Below the pieces are notes generated by a model that had not been told where the DNA came from, searched no databases, and saw only the letters and a list, made by a program, of their open reading frames with translations. A program made the position numbers and the translations under genes. From assembly GCF_014843845.1 (NCBI RefSeq), contig NZ_JHQS01000015.1, positions 289,280 to 353,279 on the forward strand: 64,000 nt of DNA, written 5' to 3'. Positions 8,837 to 17,550 of the stretch are shown in pieces. This stretch comes from Mesorhizobium amorphae. GTDB lineage: Bacteria; Pseudomonadota; Alphaproteobacteria; Rhizobiales; Rhizobiaceae. Position 1 is the stretch's first letter. Every line of letters starts with the position of its first letter.

Positions 8837-9622
8837 ATGAACGATTTTGGCGGCAAGGTTGCCCTGGTGACGGGAACAACCGGGATCGGCCTGGCAAGCG
8901 CCAGACGCCTGGCGGCGGGTGGTGCCGCGATCATCGCCTGCGGCATCGACAGCAACGCAAATGCGGCGATGCAGGCCGAACTCGACCACTCGGGCGCAAA
9001 GTCGCTGGTGGTGACGACGGACGTTTCGTTGCCGGATCAGGTTGCCCGGGCGGTCGCCGCCGGCGTCGCGCGGTTCGGCGGGCTGGACGTCATCGTCAAC
9101 TCCGCCGCCGTGCACCCTTACGGCACGGCAACGAGCACCGATTTCGAAACCTGGAACCGGGCGATGACTGTCAATGTCGGCTCGATCTATTTGACCGCTC
9201 ATTTCGGCATTCCCGAAATGATCAAACGGGGCGGCGGCGCTATCGTCAACGTTGCTTCGGTGCAGGGCCACGCCTGCCAGCAGAACGTTGCCGCCTATGC
9301 GACGACGAAGGGAGCGATCCATACGCTGACGCGCTCGCTGGCGCTCGACTTCGCCCGCCAGGGGATCCGCGTGAATTCGGTCAGCCCCGGATCGATCCGC
9401 ACGCCGATCCTGGAAAAGGCGGCGCGCGGCGACAGCGGTAGCGACGCCGATGTCGAAGCCGTCTACAAACGCTTCGGCGAGGCGCACCCGCTTGGCCGTA
9501 TCGGCGAACCGGAAGAAGTGGCGGAGCTGATCGCGTTTCTGTGCTCGTCTAAGGCGGGGTTCTGCACTGGCGCCGACTACAAGATCGACGGCGGCCTGAC
9601 CGCCGGCATCGGGGTCAAATGA
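8837..9622 (+). CDS. SDR-family oxidoreductase
   Basis: The 261-aa classical short-chain dehydrogenase has the Rossmann glycine motif TGTTGIGLA near residue 13, NSAA, and the catalytic Tyr/Lys pair in YATTKGA; the catalytic Ser is in the preceding NVASVQG. The C-terminus [13 protein letters not shown] is standard. It uses NAD(P)(H) to interconvert an alcohol and a ketone; next to mannonate dehydratase a hexuronate or aldonate substrate is likely but not shown. The start is the ATG after the divergent spacer. Its last ~115 codons are repeated at 10200-10567. Confidence 0.92.
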   Translation: MNDFGGKVALVTGTTGIGLASARRLAAGGAAIIACGIDSNANAAMQAELDHSGAKSLVVTTDVSLPDQVARAVAAGVARFGGLDVIVNSAAVHPYGTATSTDFETWNRAMTVNVGSIYLTAHFGIPEMIKRGGGAIVNVASVQGHACQQNVAAYATTKGAIHTLTRSLALDFARQGIRVNSVSPGSIRTPILEKAARGDSGSDADVEAVYKRFGEAHPLGRIGEPEEVAELIAFLCSSKAGFCTGADYKIDGGLTAGIGVK

Positions 9623-9642
9623 AGGATTAAGATCAACCTGAA
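9276..9642 (+). repeat. Direct repeat, copy 1 (3' part of intact SDR gene)
   Basis: Bases 9276-9642 (SDR codons from about 147 to the stop plus about 20 bases beyond it) match 10200-10567 with roughly 16 differences by hand comparison. Similarity starts and stops abruptly at both ends. Confidence 0.9.
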
Positions 9643-9742
9643 CTCGCAAGCTCGCGGCGCTGGCGGCCAAACTCCGCTGAGGCCGGCGGGCTGTCGAATG
9701 GGACTGCACAAAAATCGAGAATACTCACTGAGGGACGAGACA

Positions 9743-10168
9743 ATGGACGATTTTCATACGAAACGCATGATCCTTGAATTCCTGAGAAAGCACACCTTGG
9801 CGGTCATCGCGACCTGCCATCGTAATGGAACGCCGGAGGCTGCTACGGTCGACTTCTCGGTGCGCGACAATCTTGAGATCGTGTTCAGCACTTTCAAGGA
9901 CACGCGAAAGTTCGACAATCTCGCGGAGCGTCCCGGCGTCGCGTTCGTAGTCGGATGGAACGACAATATCACGGTTCAATACGAGGGTGAGGCAACAAGG
10001 GTTCCTGCCGCGGATATCGAACAATACCAGGAAGCTTATCTCAACAGCGTTCCGGCCGACAGGGAGTTCATCGAGAGAGGGGCCGTGATGTTCAAAGCGA
10101 CGCCGCGGTGGATTCGATATTCCGATTTCAACAAGGAGCCTCCCGAGCTGATCGAGATTCAATTCTGA
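9743..10168 (+). CDS. Pyridoxamine 5'-phosphate oxidase-fold (split-barrel) protein
   Basis: The 141-aa protein has a PNPOx-like flavin-binding split barrel: HTLAVIATCHRNGTPEAATVDF at the start, then KDTRKFDNLAERPGVAFVVG. Members bind FMN, F420 or heme and often act in stress or reductive detoxification; the cofactor cannot be read here. An earlier frame opens at 9698, but the ATG at 9743 has GAGGGACGAG just upstream. The gene sits between the two copies of an SDR 3' repeat, so it may have arrived with the duplication or insertion that broke the second copy. Confidence 0.8.
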   Translation: MDDFHTKRMILEFLRKHTLAVIATCHRNGTPEAATVDFSVRDNLEIVFSTFKDTRKFDNLAERPGVAFVVGWNDNITVQYEGEATRVPAADIEQYQEAYLNSVPADREFIERGAVMFKATPRWIRYSDFNKEPPELIEIQF

Positions 10169-10199
10169 CAGACGTAACGGCTTCGGGTCGCCGTCCGAG

Positions 10200-10546
10200 G
10201 CCAGCAGAACGTCGCCGCCTATGCGACGACGAAGGGAGCGATCCATACGCTGACGCGCTCGCTAGCGCTCGACTACGCCCGCCAGGGGATCCGCGTGAAT
10301 TCGGTCAGCCCCGGATCGATCCGCACGCCGATCCTGGAAAAGGCGGCGCGCGGCGACAACGGGACCGACGCCGATGTCGAGGCCGCCTACAAACGCTTCG
10401 GCGAAGCGCACCCGCTTGGCCGCATCGGCGAACCGGAAGAGGTAGCGGAGCTGATCGCGTTTCTGTGCTCGTCTAAGGCGGGCTTCTGCACAGGCGCCGA
10501 CTACAAGATCGACGGCGGCCTGACCGCCGGCATCGGGGTCAAATGA
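10200..10546 (+). pseudogene. Truncated second copy of the SDR gene (3' third only)
   Basis: The frame reads from about the middle of an SDR ([17 protein letters not shown]) to the natural C-terminus [17 protein letters not shown], nearly identical to the intact gene at 8837-9622. The N-terminal Rossmann half with the cofactor site is absent. The first in-frame ATG-like start (GTG at 10295) lies beyond the catalytic Tyr/Lys, so no working enzyme can be made. Differences are mostly at codon third positions, which suggests an old duplication or a paralogue that was under selection before it was truncated. Confidence 0.85.
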
Positions 10547-10567
10547 AAGGATTGAGATCAACCTGAA
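10200..10567 (+). repeat. Direct repeat, copy 2 (next to tRNA-Val)
   Basis: This copy pairs with 9276-9642. It ends three bases before the CCA end of tRNA-Val, so the repeat boundary and the tRNA 3' end nearly coincide. Confidence 0.9.
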
Positions 10568-10570
10568 AAA

Positions 10571-10646
<76 letters not shown>

Positions 10647-10864
10647 GCTCCGGCGCGGACCTTTAAGCGGTCATGACAGGCTTCGCAAGGCAAAATGAAC
10701 GGGCAACGTCCTGTTCGGATGCCGGTTTCGCCAACAAAGCGAGGCTTGTCAAAAAACCTTCTCCTGTTTGCTGTTATGCTGTCCCACTCCGCTTGACACC
10801 CGGTGGCGAACCCCTTATCCAGCGGCCCAACGACGAACACGGCTGACACGTGCTCGTCTTGTGC

Positions 10865-10941
10865 GCGGGTGTAGCTCAGTCGGTTAGAGTGCCGGCCTGT
10901 CACGCCGGAGGTCGCGGGTTCGAGCCCCGTCACTCGCGCCA
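10865..10941 (+). tRNA. tRNA-Asp (GTC anticodon)
   Basis: The 77-nt cloverleaf has acceptor GCGGGTG paired with CACTCGC, D arm GCTCAGTCGGTTAGAG, anticodon loop CTGTCAC (GTC), T arm with GGTTCGAGCC, discriminator G and encoded CCA. It reads GAC/GAU. The flanking 10647-10864 has no gene. Confidence 0.95.
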
Positions 10942-11097
10942 TTTCTTCCCAACGTATCGGTTTCGCACCTGGCACGAGTTCAACCGGACTCGTTCGCAGG
11001 CGCGGCATCGTCTGTGCCGTATTTACAAAACCCGTGCCGGCTGTGAGAAGCTGCTGGCACACCGAACCCATATTGTTCGGGTCAGGGAGGGCTTGCG

Positions 11098-11670
11098 ATG
11101 AGCGATCACGGGGATAGCGGGACGCGTCCGAACATTCTTGAGACCACCCTCGCCGCTGCCTTGCAGGACCAGCGAACGGTGGACGAGCAGCGTCAAAGCA
11201 TTGCGCCTCTGCTCGACGGCATGTCCTTCTACGACAGCATTCGACACAATGACGAGCGCGGCAGCGTCACCGAGATCTACGACCCTCGCTGGGGCTGGCA
11301 TCCCGACCCGCTGGTCTTCTCCTATGTTTTCACAATTCGGCCCGGCATGGTGAAGGGTTGGGGGCTGCACAAGCTGCACGAGGACCGCTATTTCGTGGTC
11401 AGCGGCGAACTGGAGCTGGTTGTCTACGATCCAAGGCCGGACTCCAGCACATACGGCAAGATTTCCAAGGTCTACCTTTCCGGCAGCCGTCCCCGGCTCG
11501 TCAATATCCCGAAATTCGTCTGGCACGCCGACCACAATATCGGCATGTCCGATGCGGTCGTCATCAACTTTCCGACCATCCAGTACGATCACTCGAATCC
11601 CGACAAGTATCGCCTGCCGATCGACAGCGATCTCATTCCCTACGATTTCGGAAGCGCGAAGGGATGGTGA
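11098..11670 (+). CDS. Cupin-fold protein, dTDP-4-dehydrorhamnose 3,5-epimerase-like
   Basis: The 190-aa protein has an RmlC-like jelly roll in the middle: FTIRPGMVKGWGLHKLHEDRYFVVSGELELVVYD followed by NIPKFVWHADHN, with His residues placed as in sugar epimerases of the RmlC family. A good Shine-Dalgarno (GGGAGGGC) precedes the ATG at 11098. The stop overlaps the start of a glycosyltransferase remnant by seven bases, so the two once formed a surface-sugar operon. The cupin looks intact while its partner is dead. It may make or bind a deoxysugar nucleotide; substrate unknown. Confidence 0.75.
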   Translation: MSDHGDSGTRPNILETTLAAALQDQRTVDEQRQSIAPLLDGMSFYDSIRHNDERGSVTEIYDPRWGWHPDPLVFSYVFTIRPGMVKGWGLHKLHEDRYFVVSGELELVVYDPRPDSSTYGKISKVYLSGSRPRLVNIPKFVWHADHNIGMSDAVVINFPTIQYDHSNPDKYRLPIDSDLIPYDFGSAKGW

Positions 11671-12035
11671 GCAAACCGGGCTTTTCCATCCTGATGCCGA
11701 CCCACTCGCGCGTCGACGTCATCGGCCTGGCCATTCAAATCCGTCCTGGATCAGACCGTCGACGATTTTGAATTGCTGGTCGTGGGCGACGGCTGCGCGC
11801 CCGGCACCGCCGAGGTCGTGCAGCCTTTGGTGACGCCCGCATCCGTTCTTCGATCTCCCCAAGGCGCCGAGCTACGGCTACGCGAACCGGAATATCGCGC
11901 TGCGCGAGGCTTGGGGCGAGCTGATCGGCTTTGCTGCCGATGACGACCTCCTGTTTCCGGATCACCTTCAAACCCGGGCGGATGGTCTCAAAGGCGGAGC
12001 CGCGTTTCGTCGCGGCGTCTCTGTCCGGCGCGCCT
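11664..12035 (+). pseudogene. Frameshifted family 2 glycosyltransferase remnant
   Basis: Starting at ATG 11664 the frame reads MVSKPGFSILMPTHSRVDV, a GT-A family 2 start. It breaks after GLAIQ, continues one frame over as VLDQTVDDFELLVVGDG, breaks again near 11842, and continues as ANRNIALREAWGELIGFAADDDLLFPDHL, which contains the DXD-like nucleotide-sugar motif (ADDD). At least two single-base indels plus decay of the 3' end are needed to explain this. The end is approximate. The stop of the cupin overlaps its start, so it was the second gene of that operon. Confidence 0.75.
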
Positions 12036-12045
12036 CTCGAACCAA

Positions 12046-12324
12046 TTACCGCGGACGCGCTCGATTCCATCGCTGCAGAATTTTACCCAGCTCCCCACGG
12101 AACGCGGGCATGGAATTTGCCGCTGCCGGGTCTGCCTCGGCGCCCTTCGACCCCCGTCCATAGATCAGTCCGAGGACCAGACCGATGTATCCGACCTGAA
12201 GAATGATCAGAGCAACAACAGCCCAGCCGAACGCCTTCCAGATGGAGCCGGTTTCCAACACTGCCCAGATCGCCACGATGAACGACGTCGCGAACATGCC
12301 CACCAGAAACTGCGGAAAATACAT
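12046..12324 (-). CDS. SyrA/ExoX-like exopolysaccharide production repressor, small membrane protein
   Basis: The 92-aa protein begins MYFPQFLVGMFATSFIVAIW and has two membrane segments (about 8-27 and 32-56), followed by a basic cytoplasmic tail. Size, start motif and topology match the rhizobial SyrA/ExoX exopolysaccharide repressor family (PF11089), which act at the membrane to change succinoglycan-type EPS output, in Sinorhizobium through the ExoS/ChvI signalling route. Assignment is by remembered family pattern, not by search. It sits next to remains of a surface-sugar operon, about 36 kb from the main EPS cluster of this window. Confidence 0.65.
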   Translation of the reverse strand: MYFPQFLVGMFATSFIVAIWAVLETGSIWKAFGWAVVALIILQVGYIGLVLGLIYGRGSKGAEADPAAANSMPAFRGELGKILQRWNRARPR

Positions 12325-12375
12325 AACACCCAGCTCCCATTTTTTGGCGGTCCAGCGCCTTTCAGCTGCTAAAGA

Positions 12376-12403
12376 CCCGCCGCTCCATTAGCGGAGCGGC
12401 GGG
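12376..12403. terminator. Strong GC hairpin upstream of the SyrA-like gene
   Basis: CCGCCGCTCC (12377-12386) pairs perfectly with GGAGCGGCGG (12393-12402) around a 6-base ATTAGC loop. On the minus strand it is followed by GTCTTT, so it could end leftward transcription. The U-tract is short. The rest of 12325-12579 shows no gene. Confidence 0.45.
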
Positions 12404-12579
12404 GCCCCCCAATTGCCCCCCGATTGCCGGACTGATGAGTGGCCCGGCATTGCTGACAATGCAATTACGGCGCCAAACTCAGTGGCCCATTACGGGACAC
12501 CTATGCCAATGGCGCAAGACCGGATTGCCGATAAACATTATCTGTGGCTAATATGCCACCCTGGTCGGAAGGGACCAAG

Positions 12580-12963
12580 GTGGCAAGGTTTATGGCAGGC
12601 TTGTTGGCCGCGATGCTGGTAGCGTCGGCAGGCCCATGCTGGTCCAACGACGCCAGCAAGCAGATCTCCGAAGACGCACTGAGACTGACCAGCGCCCGGA
12701 TGTATTCCGGCATTCTGCGCCAGGAATGCCTGCACGGACGGCGCTACGCGCAAAGCCGGATCGAGAATGGTTTCAAAAGGCATTTCGAGGAAATGCGGCT
12801 GCAATTGATCGCGGATGGGTACACCATCGTGCCAAGCGTGACAGAGAACAACGCACCGTGGATTCTTTCAGAGATGGCATTTGACGCCAACCGGCGGCTC
12901 GGCATCCCGCGCCAATTCGGCTGCCTTGATGCATACTGGCTCGACGGCAATCCGGACTGGTGA
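12580..12963 (+). CDS. Small secreted protein of unknown function
   Basis: GTG at 12580 follows GAAGGGACCAAG and gives MARFMAGLLAAMLVASAGPCWS, a clear signal peptide with cleavage near residue 22; a longer frame from GTG 12544 would bury it. The mature protein of about 105 aa has Cys residues in RQECLHGRRY and RQFGCLDAYW that could form a disulfide in the periplasm. I do not recognise a domain. It stands alone between the SyrA-like gene and the ribokinase, which is on the other strand. Confidence 0.65.
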   Translation: MARFMAGLLAAMLVASAGPCWSNDASKQISEDALRLTSARMYSGILRQECLHGRRYAQSRIENGFKRHFEEMRLQLIADGYTIVPSVTENNAPWILSEMAFDANRRLGIPRQFGCLDAYWLDGNPDW

Positions 12964-12986
12964 GCCCGCCTGGGACGCTGTCGAAC

Positions 12987-13916
12987 TCAACCTCTCGCCA
13001 GTAGCGCCTCGACCTCCTGCAGCGTCGGCATCGACGGCGCCGTGCCCGGCCGGGTCACCGAAATGCCGGCGACGGCGCAGGCGAAACGCACCGCTTGCAG
13101 CGGCTCGACGCCTTTGGCAAGCGCCGCAGCCAGGCCGCCATTGAAGGCATCGCCGGCGCCTGTGGTTTCGACCACCGGCCCGGCATTGACCGCGCCGACA
13201 TGGTCGGAACCGCTGGCCGTGTGCAGCAGCGCGCCCCTCTCGCCAAGCGTGATGATCACCGCACCGACTCCCTTTTTCAGCAGACTGTCGGCGGCACGGC
13301 GGGCATCGTCGACCGACGCGACCTTGATGCCGGTCAGTTCCTCGGCCTCGGTCTCGTTGGGCGTGACGTAATCGCAGAGCGTGTAGATGCGGTCGGGCAG
13401 GCTTGCCGCCGGCGCCGGGTTGAGGATCGTGGTCACCCCTGCCCCGCGCGCGATCTCGAGCGCCTTGAGCGCCGCCTCGATCGGCTGCTCAAGCTGTGTG
13501 ACGAAAACGCCGGCCGAGCGGATCAGGCCGGCATTGGCCTCTATATCGGCAGGCGAGATCAACATCGCAGCACCTGGGCTGACGATGATGGCGTTGTTGC
13601 CGGTCGTTTCCTCGACGAAGATGTAGGCGGCACCGGTGTAGCTGTCTGGCGTGTCGATCACTGCAGCCTTCACACCGGCCTCTTGCCAGGTGTGCTTGGC
13701 CATGTCGGCGAAGGCATCGACGCCGAGGCGCGTCAGGAAGGTGATGTCGGCGCCGAGCTTGCCGGCGGCCACGGCCTGGTTCGAGCCCTTGCCGCCGGGG
13801 CCGAGCTTGAACGAGTTACCGAGGATCGTCTCGCCCATGCGCGGCTGGCGATCGGCGCGATAGGCGGTGTCGGCAACGAAGACACCGAGAATGACGACAG
13901 GCTTGCCGGCCGCCAT
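12987..13916 (-). CDS. rbsK: Ribokinase
   Basis: The 309-aa PfkB-family kinase has the substrate glycine motif GPGGKGSNQAVAAGKLG near residue 36 and the C-terminal PfkB signature TTGAGDAFNGGLA, where Asp is the catalytic base. It phosphorylates D-ribose or a similar sugar at the terminal hydroxyl in the cytoplasm. The frame is open to 14033, but ATG 13916 has GGAGTAG upstream and avoids overlap with the mutarotase that ends at 13921. It is the last gene of the minus-strand run ABC ATPase-mutarotase-kinase. Confidence 0.9.
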   Translation of the reverse strand: MAAGKPVVILGVFVADTAYRADRQPRMGETILGNSFKLGPGGKGSNQAVAAGKLGADITFLTRLGVDAFADMAKHTWQEAGVKAAVIDTPDSYTGAAYIFVEETTGNNAIIVSPGAAMLISPADIEANAGLIRSAGVFVTQLEQPIEAALKALEIARGAGVTTILNPAPAASLPDRIYTLCDYVTPNETEAEELTGIKVASVDDARRAADSLLKKGVGAVIITLGERGALLHTASGSDHVGAVNAGPVVETTGAGDAFNGGLAAALAKGVEPLQAVRFACAVAGISVTRPGTAPSMPTLQEVEALLARG

Positions 13917-13920
13917 GATG

Positions 13921-14373
13921 CTACTCCGCATCCGGCGGAACGACGCCCTTGCGGAACGCAAAGCAGCCATAGAAGCGGCGCTCGCCGGTCTGGATGACGC
14001 AATAGGCTTTCTTGGCGCGTTCGTAGAAGGCATAGCGCTCGACCGAAATCATCGGCCACGCCTTGCCCTCGGCGGCATCGATTTCTTTCTGGACTTCCTT
14101 CTGCACAGGCGGAATTTCGTCCGGCTTGCCGACGATCTCCATGCGTGCGGCCGCGTCGTCGACGAATGTGTCCAACGGATAAAGCGACAGCACCGCCCTG
14201 GCCACATCGGCCGCTGGCGCGTCAATGCGCAACAGCTTACCGAGCACGGTCTGGCGCGCCACGGAATCGGCGGGGAAATTGGTGTCGGCGATGATCAAAT
14301 CGTCGCCGTGGCCCATCGCCCGCAGCGCCTGGAGCACATCGGCATTGAGCAGCGGATTGATCCCTTTGAGCAT
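13921..14373 (-). CDS. RbsD/FucU-family sugar mutarotase
   Basis: The 150-aa protein has the family start MLKGINPLLNADVLQALRAMGHGDD, with the catalytic His in GHGD, and the C-terminal tyrosine-rich patch ERRFYGCFAF. RbsD and FucU speed the interconversion of pyranose, furanose or anomeric forms so that imported sugar reaches the kinase or dehydrogenase. Length is nearer FucU than RbsD. It lies four bases before ribokinase and 30 bases after the ABC ATPase. The sugar could be ribose, fucose or an analogue. Confidence 0.87.
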   Translation of the reverse strand: MLKGINPLLNADVLQALRAMGHGDDLIIADTNFPADSVARQTVLGKLLRIDAPAADVARAVLSLYPLDTFVDDAAARMEIVGKPDEIPPVQKEVQKEIDAAEGKAWPMISVERYAFYERAKKAYCVIQTGERRFYGCFAFRKGVVPPDAE

Positions 14374-14403
14374 GGCATTCCTCGTGGAAAAGTCAGTTGG
14401 AAA

Positions 14404-15465
14404 TCAGAGCCGCTTGCCGGTCTCTGCGTCGAAGAGGTGGACCTGGTCGAGCCGCGGCTTGAGGTGCAGCGTGTCGCCCGGCTTGAAGTCGTGGCGCTCG
14501 CGAAACAACGCCACCATCTCGCCCTCGCCGAAGCGGACGAAGACCAGGGTTTCGGAACCGGTCGGCTCGACCACGGAAATCTTCGCGGCGACTCCGTCGG
14601 GATGGATTTCCAGATGTTCGGGCCGTACACCGTAGACGACGGCCTGGCCGTCCTGCGCGGCGCTGCTGGCGGCGATCGGGAACGGCGTGCCCGATATGTC
14701 GACCACCGGCTTGTCGCCCTTCTTCACGATGCCCTTCAGAAGGTTCATCGAGGGTGAGCCGATGAAGCCGGCGACGAACAGATTGGCCGGCCGGTCGAAC
14801 AACTCCAGCGGCGCGCCGATCTGCTCGATGCGGCCATCGCGCATCACCACGATCTTGTCGGCCATGGTCATGGCTTCGATCTGGTCGTGGGTGACATAGA
14901 TGGTGGTGGTCTTCAGCCGCTGGTGCAGTTCCTTGATCTCGGTGCGCATCTGGACACGCAGCTTGGCATCGAGGTTGCTGAGCGGCTCATCGAACAGGAA
15001 CACCTGCGGGTTACGCACGATGGCCCGGCCCATGGCGACGCGCTGGCGCTGGCCGCCCGACAGCTGGCGCGGATAGCGCTTGAGATAGGGCGCGAGGTCG
15101 AGGATGTCGGCCGCCCGCTTGACCCGCTCGGCGACGACGGCCGGGTCGGTCCTGCGCAGCTTCAGCGCGAAGGCCATGTTCTGCTCCACCGTCTTGTGCG
15201 GATAGAGCGCGTAATTCTGGAACACCATGGCGATGTCGCGCTTGGCCGGCGGCAAATTGTTGACGACGCGCTCGCCGATGGCGATCGTGCCGCCGGAAAC
15301 GGTCTCCAGCCCGGCCACCATCCTGAGCAGCGTGGACTTGCCGCAACCCGAGGGACCGACCAGCACGACGAACTGGCCGTCGGCAATATCGACGCTGACG
15401 TCGTGCAGGACCTTGACGGTTCCGAACGCCTTGGCCACATTGCTGATCGCGACTTGAGCCATCAT
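14404..15465 (-). CDS. Sugar ABC transporter ATP-binding protein (UgpC/MsmK type)
   Basis: The 353-aa ATPase has Walker [10 protein letters not shown], signature [15 protein letters not shown], Walker [15 protein letters not shown] and a C-terminal TOBE/MalK regulatory domain (about 240-350) with [11 protein letters not shown]. These features mark the CUT1 class that powers uptake of di- and oligosaccharides, glycerol phosphate or polyols. Two tandem ATGs at 15465 and 15462 follow GGGGG. It diverges from the matching binding protein and permeases at 15779-19601, so the importer is split across a bidirectional promoter. Confidence 0.93.
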   Translation of the reverse strand: MMAQVAISNVAKAFGTVKVLHDVSVDIADGQFVVLVGPSGCGKSTLLRMVAGLETVSGGTIAIGERVVNNLPPAKRDIAMVFQNYALYPHKTVEQNMAFALKLRRTDPAVVAERVKRAADILDLAPYLKRYPRQLSGGQRQRVAMGRAIVRNPQVFLFDEPLSNLDAKLRVQMRTEIKELHQRLKTTTIYVTHDQIEAMTMADKIVVMRDGRIEQIGAPLELFDRPANLFVAGFIGSPSMNLLKGIVKKGDKPVVDISGTPFPIAASSAAQDGQAVVYGVRPEHLEIHPDGVAAKISVVEPTGSETLVFVRFGEGEMVALFRERHDFKPGDTLHLKPRLDQVHLFDAETGKRL

Positions 15466-15569
15466 CCCCCCTGGGGTTTTGGACCTGCGGGTCCTTCGTT
15501 TGCCGTGAAGCTAACCAACGCTGACGGCAAGGGCAAGTCAGTCTCTTATAGATAAAAAACCTATTGTCG

Positions 15570-15598
15570 TTGACACGGCATTCGGTTGTGCGAATAGT
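15570..15598 (+). promoter_or_regulatory. Candidate sigma-70 promoter for the sugar ABC operon
   Basis: TTGACA at 15570-15575 and AATAGT at 15593-15598 are 17 bases apart. They lie in the 313-base spacer between the divergent ATPase and binding-protein genes, about 180 bases before the ATG. The long leader holds no gene; nothing else in the spacer stood out. Confidence 0.5.
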
Positions 15599-15778
15599 GA
15601 AGGTGTCAGGGTTCTTGGCCCTCTTCCGCGCGCGTCGGCACGCTTGTCCGGACATCGGAAGTCGACGCGTTACGGGAGGAAGCTGGGGCCGTAATTTTCC
15701 GGGAGTCGCGTCGTTGGGGAACACCGTTAGCGCTCCACTATCCGAAACTGTCACCATTGATCTTCTGGGAGGAACGAG

Positions 15779-17455
15779 ATGAGAGTCAGCCTTTTCAACC
15801 AACTTATGCGCGCGGGTGCCACGCGGCGCGACATACTGAAGGGAGCTGCCGGCATGGCCGCGCTCTCGGCGGCATCCAGCGCCGGTCTTGGCGCATTGAC
15901 GCGTCCAGCATCCGCCGCCGATGATCTGCGCGCGCAGATTCTGCAAATCCCCGGCGTCGGCAAGGGTCAGCCGACCGACGCCGACTTCCAGAAGGTCGGC
16001 GAGCTTTGCCTCGAAGCCACCAAGGCCAACGTCAAGGAAGGCGAATTCGCCGGCGTCGAGCTCTCCTTCATGGGCCTCAACAACCAGAACCTGCACAATG
16101 TGCTGTTCCGCGGCTTCCTGAAGCCGTGGGAGGCCTATACCGGCGCCAAGATCAGCTGGATCGATCTGGCGCAAGCCGACTACAATCCGCGCCTGCAGCA
16201 GGCGATCGCCACCGGCACCGTCGATTTCGACATCATCGAGATGGGCGCGCCGTTCGAAGGCGACGTCTGCGGCAAGGGCCTCACCTCTGAAATGCCGGAC
16301 TGGGTCAAGGACCAGATCGACATGAAGGACGTTGTGGCCTATCTGCAGCCGCCGGTCGGCACCTGGGATGGCAAGCAGTACCGCATCACCGTCGACGGCG
16401 ACGCGCACAACTTCAACTACCGCACCGACGTGTTCTCCGACTCTGATCTGGCAGCAGCCTGGAAAGCCGATAGCGGCGACAAGGCAGGCCTGACGGAGTG
16501 GGGCGTGCCGAAGACCTGGCAGCAGGTGCAGGCCGTGACCAAGTTCCTCAAGGGCAAGCAGATGAAGGGCCAGGACGTCTTCGGTTATCTCGACGCGCCC
16601 AAGGCCTGGGGCGGTTTCGGCTTCTACTTCCTTGGCAGCCGTGCCAGTGCTTATGCCAAGCACCCTGATGACAAGGCGTGGCTGTTCGATCCGGATACGA
16701 TGAAACCGCGTATAAACAACCCGGCTTGGGTGCGCGCAATCCAGGACGTGATCGACGCGCTGCCTTTCGAACCGCAAGATCAAATCAATGCCGACCCGAA
16801 CCAGACCTGTTTCTCCCAATTCCTGGGCGGCACTGGTTCGATGCTGGCTTGGTGGGGAGACGCGGGCTCGAATGCGAAGACTAACGACTCGTCGGTCGTC
16901 GGCGATGTCACAGGATTCTCGATCCTGCCAGGCTCCGACGATGTCTACAATTCCAAGACCGGCGCCTGGGACAAACTGGCCAGCGGCCCGAATTATGCTC
17001 CGAACTGCGCCTATCTCGGTTGGGGTGTCTATGTCATGGCCCGCGTCGACAGCGACGAAAAGAAGAAGAAGGCGGCCTGGTCTGCCGCTGCTCATCTCGG
17101 CGGCAAGGATCTGTCGCTCTGGTGCGCGGCGTATCCGTCGGGCTTCCAGCCCTACCGCAACAGCCATTTCAACATTCCGGAATGGGTGGCGGCGGGTTAC
17201 GACGAGGCCTTCATCACCTCGTATCTCAAGTCGGAAGCCGACAGTTACAACCATCCGAACGCGGCGATCGAGCCACGCATCCCCGGCATCTTCCAATACT
17301 ACAGCGCCGCCGAGGATATTCTGGCCAACACCTTCGCCGGCAAGATGAAGGCGCAGGAAGGCGCCGACGCCATCGCCGCCGCCTGGGAGAAGCTGACCGA
17401 CCAGATCGGCCGCGAAAACCAGATCAAGCTCTACAAAGCCTCGCTTGGCGTGTAG
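15779..17455 (+). CDS. Sugar ABC transporter substrate-binding protein (family 1), Tat-exported
   Basis: The 558-aa protein starts with a twin-arginine signal (TRRDILKGAAGMAALSAASS) and has a family-1 extracellular solute-binding fold; the length is above the usual 420 and typical of the larger CUT1 binding proteins. The ATG has GGGAGGAACG upstream. It captures a sugar in the periplasm and delivers it to the permeases encoded next. Two stable hairpins separate it from the permease genes, so it is probably made in excess over them. Confidence 0.9.
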   Translation: MRVSLFNQLMRAGATRRDILKGAAGMAALSAASSAGLGALTRPASAADDLRAQILQIPGVGKGQPTDADFQKVGELCLEATKANVKEGEFAGVELSFMGLNNQNLHNVLFRGFLKPWEAYTGAKISWIDLAQADYNPRLQQAIATGTVDFDIIEMGAPFEGDVCGKGLTSEMPDWVKDQIDMKDVVAYLQPPVGTWDGKQYRITVDGDAHNFNYRTDVFSDSDLAAAWKADSGDKAGLTEWGVPKTWQQVQAVTKFLKGKQMKGQDVFGYLDAPKAWGGFGFYFLGSRASAYAKHPDDKAWLFDPDTMKPRINNPAWVRAIQDVIDALPFEPQDQINADPNQTCFSQFLGGTGSMLAWWGDAGSNAKTNDSSVVGDVTGFSILPGSDDVYNSKTGAWDKLASGPNYAPNCAYLGWGVYVMARVDSDEKKKKAAWSAAAHLGGKDLSLWCAAYPSGFQPYRNSHFNIPEWVAAGYDEAFITSYLKSEADSYNHPNAAIEPRIPGIFQYYSAAEDILANTFAGKMKAQEGADAIAAAWEKLTDQIGRENQIKLYKASLGV

Positions 17456-17475
17456 GCTGATCGCAAGTGAACAGG

Positions 17476-17519
17476 GTCCGGCGGCGAAAAGCCGCCGGAC
17501 CTGACCGGCCAGGCCGGTC
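17476..17519 (+). promoter_or_regulatory. Twin hairpins between binding protein and permease genes
   Basis: GTCCGGCGGC pairs with GCCGCCGGAC around a 5-base loop (17476-17500) and GACCGGCC with GGCCGGTC (17503-17519). No U-tract follows. Such structures after binding-protein genes usually protect the upstream mRNA and lower expression of the permeases, as between malE and malF. Confidence 0.7.
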
Positions 17520-17550
17520 GTAGGGGCCTTCTTATGAATGGACGAGACGC

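Noticed and set aside
15011..17296. 761-aa minus-strand frame across the ABC ATPase and the binding-protein gene
   Set aside because: It runs antisense to a clear binding protein and out of frame with the ATPase; the length comes from high GC.
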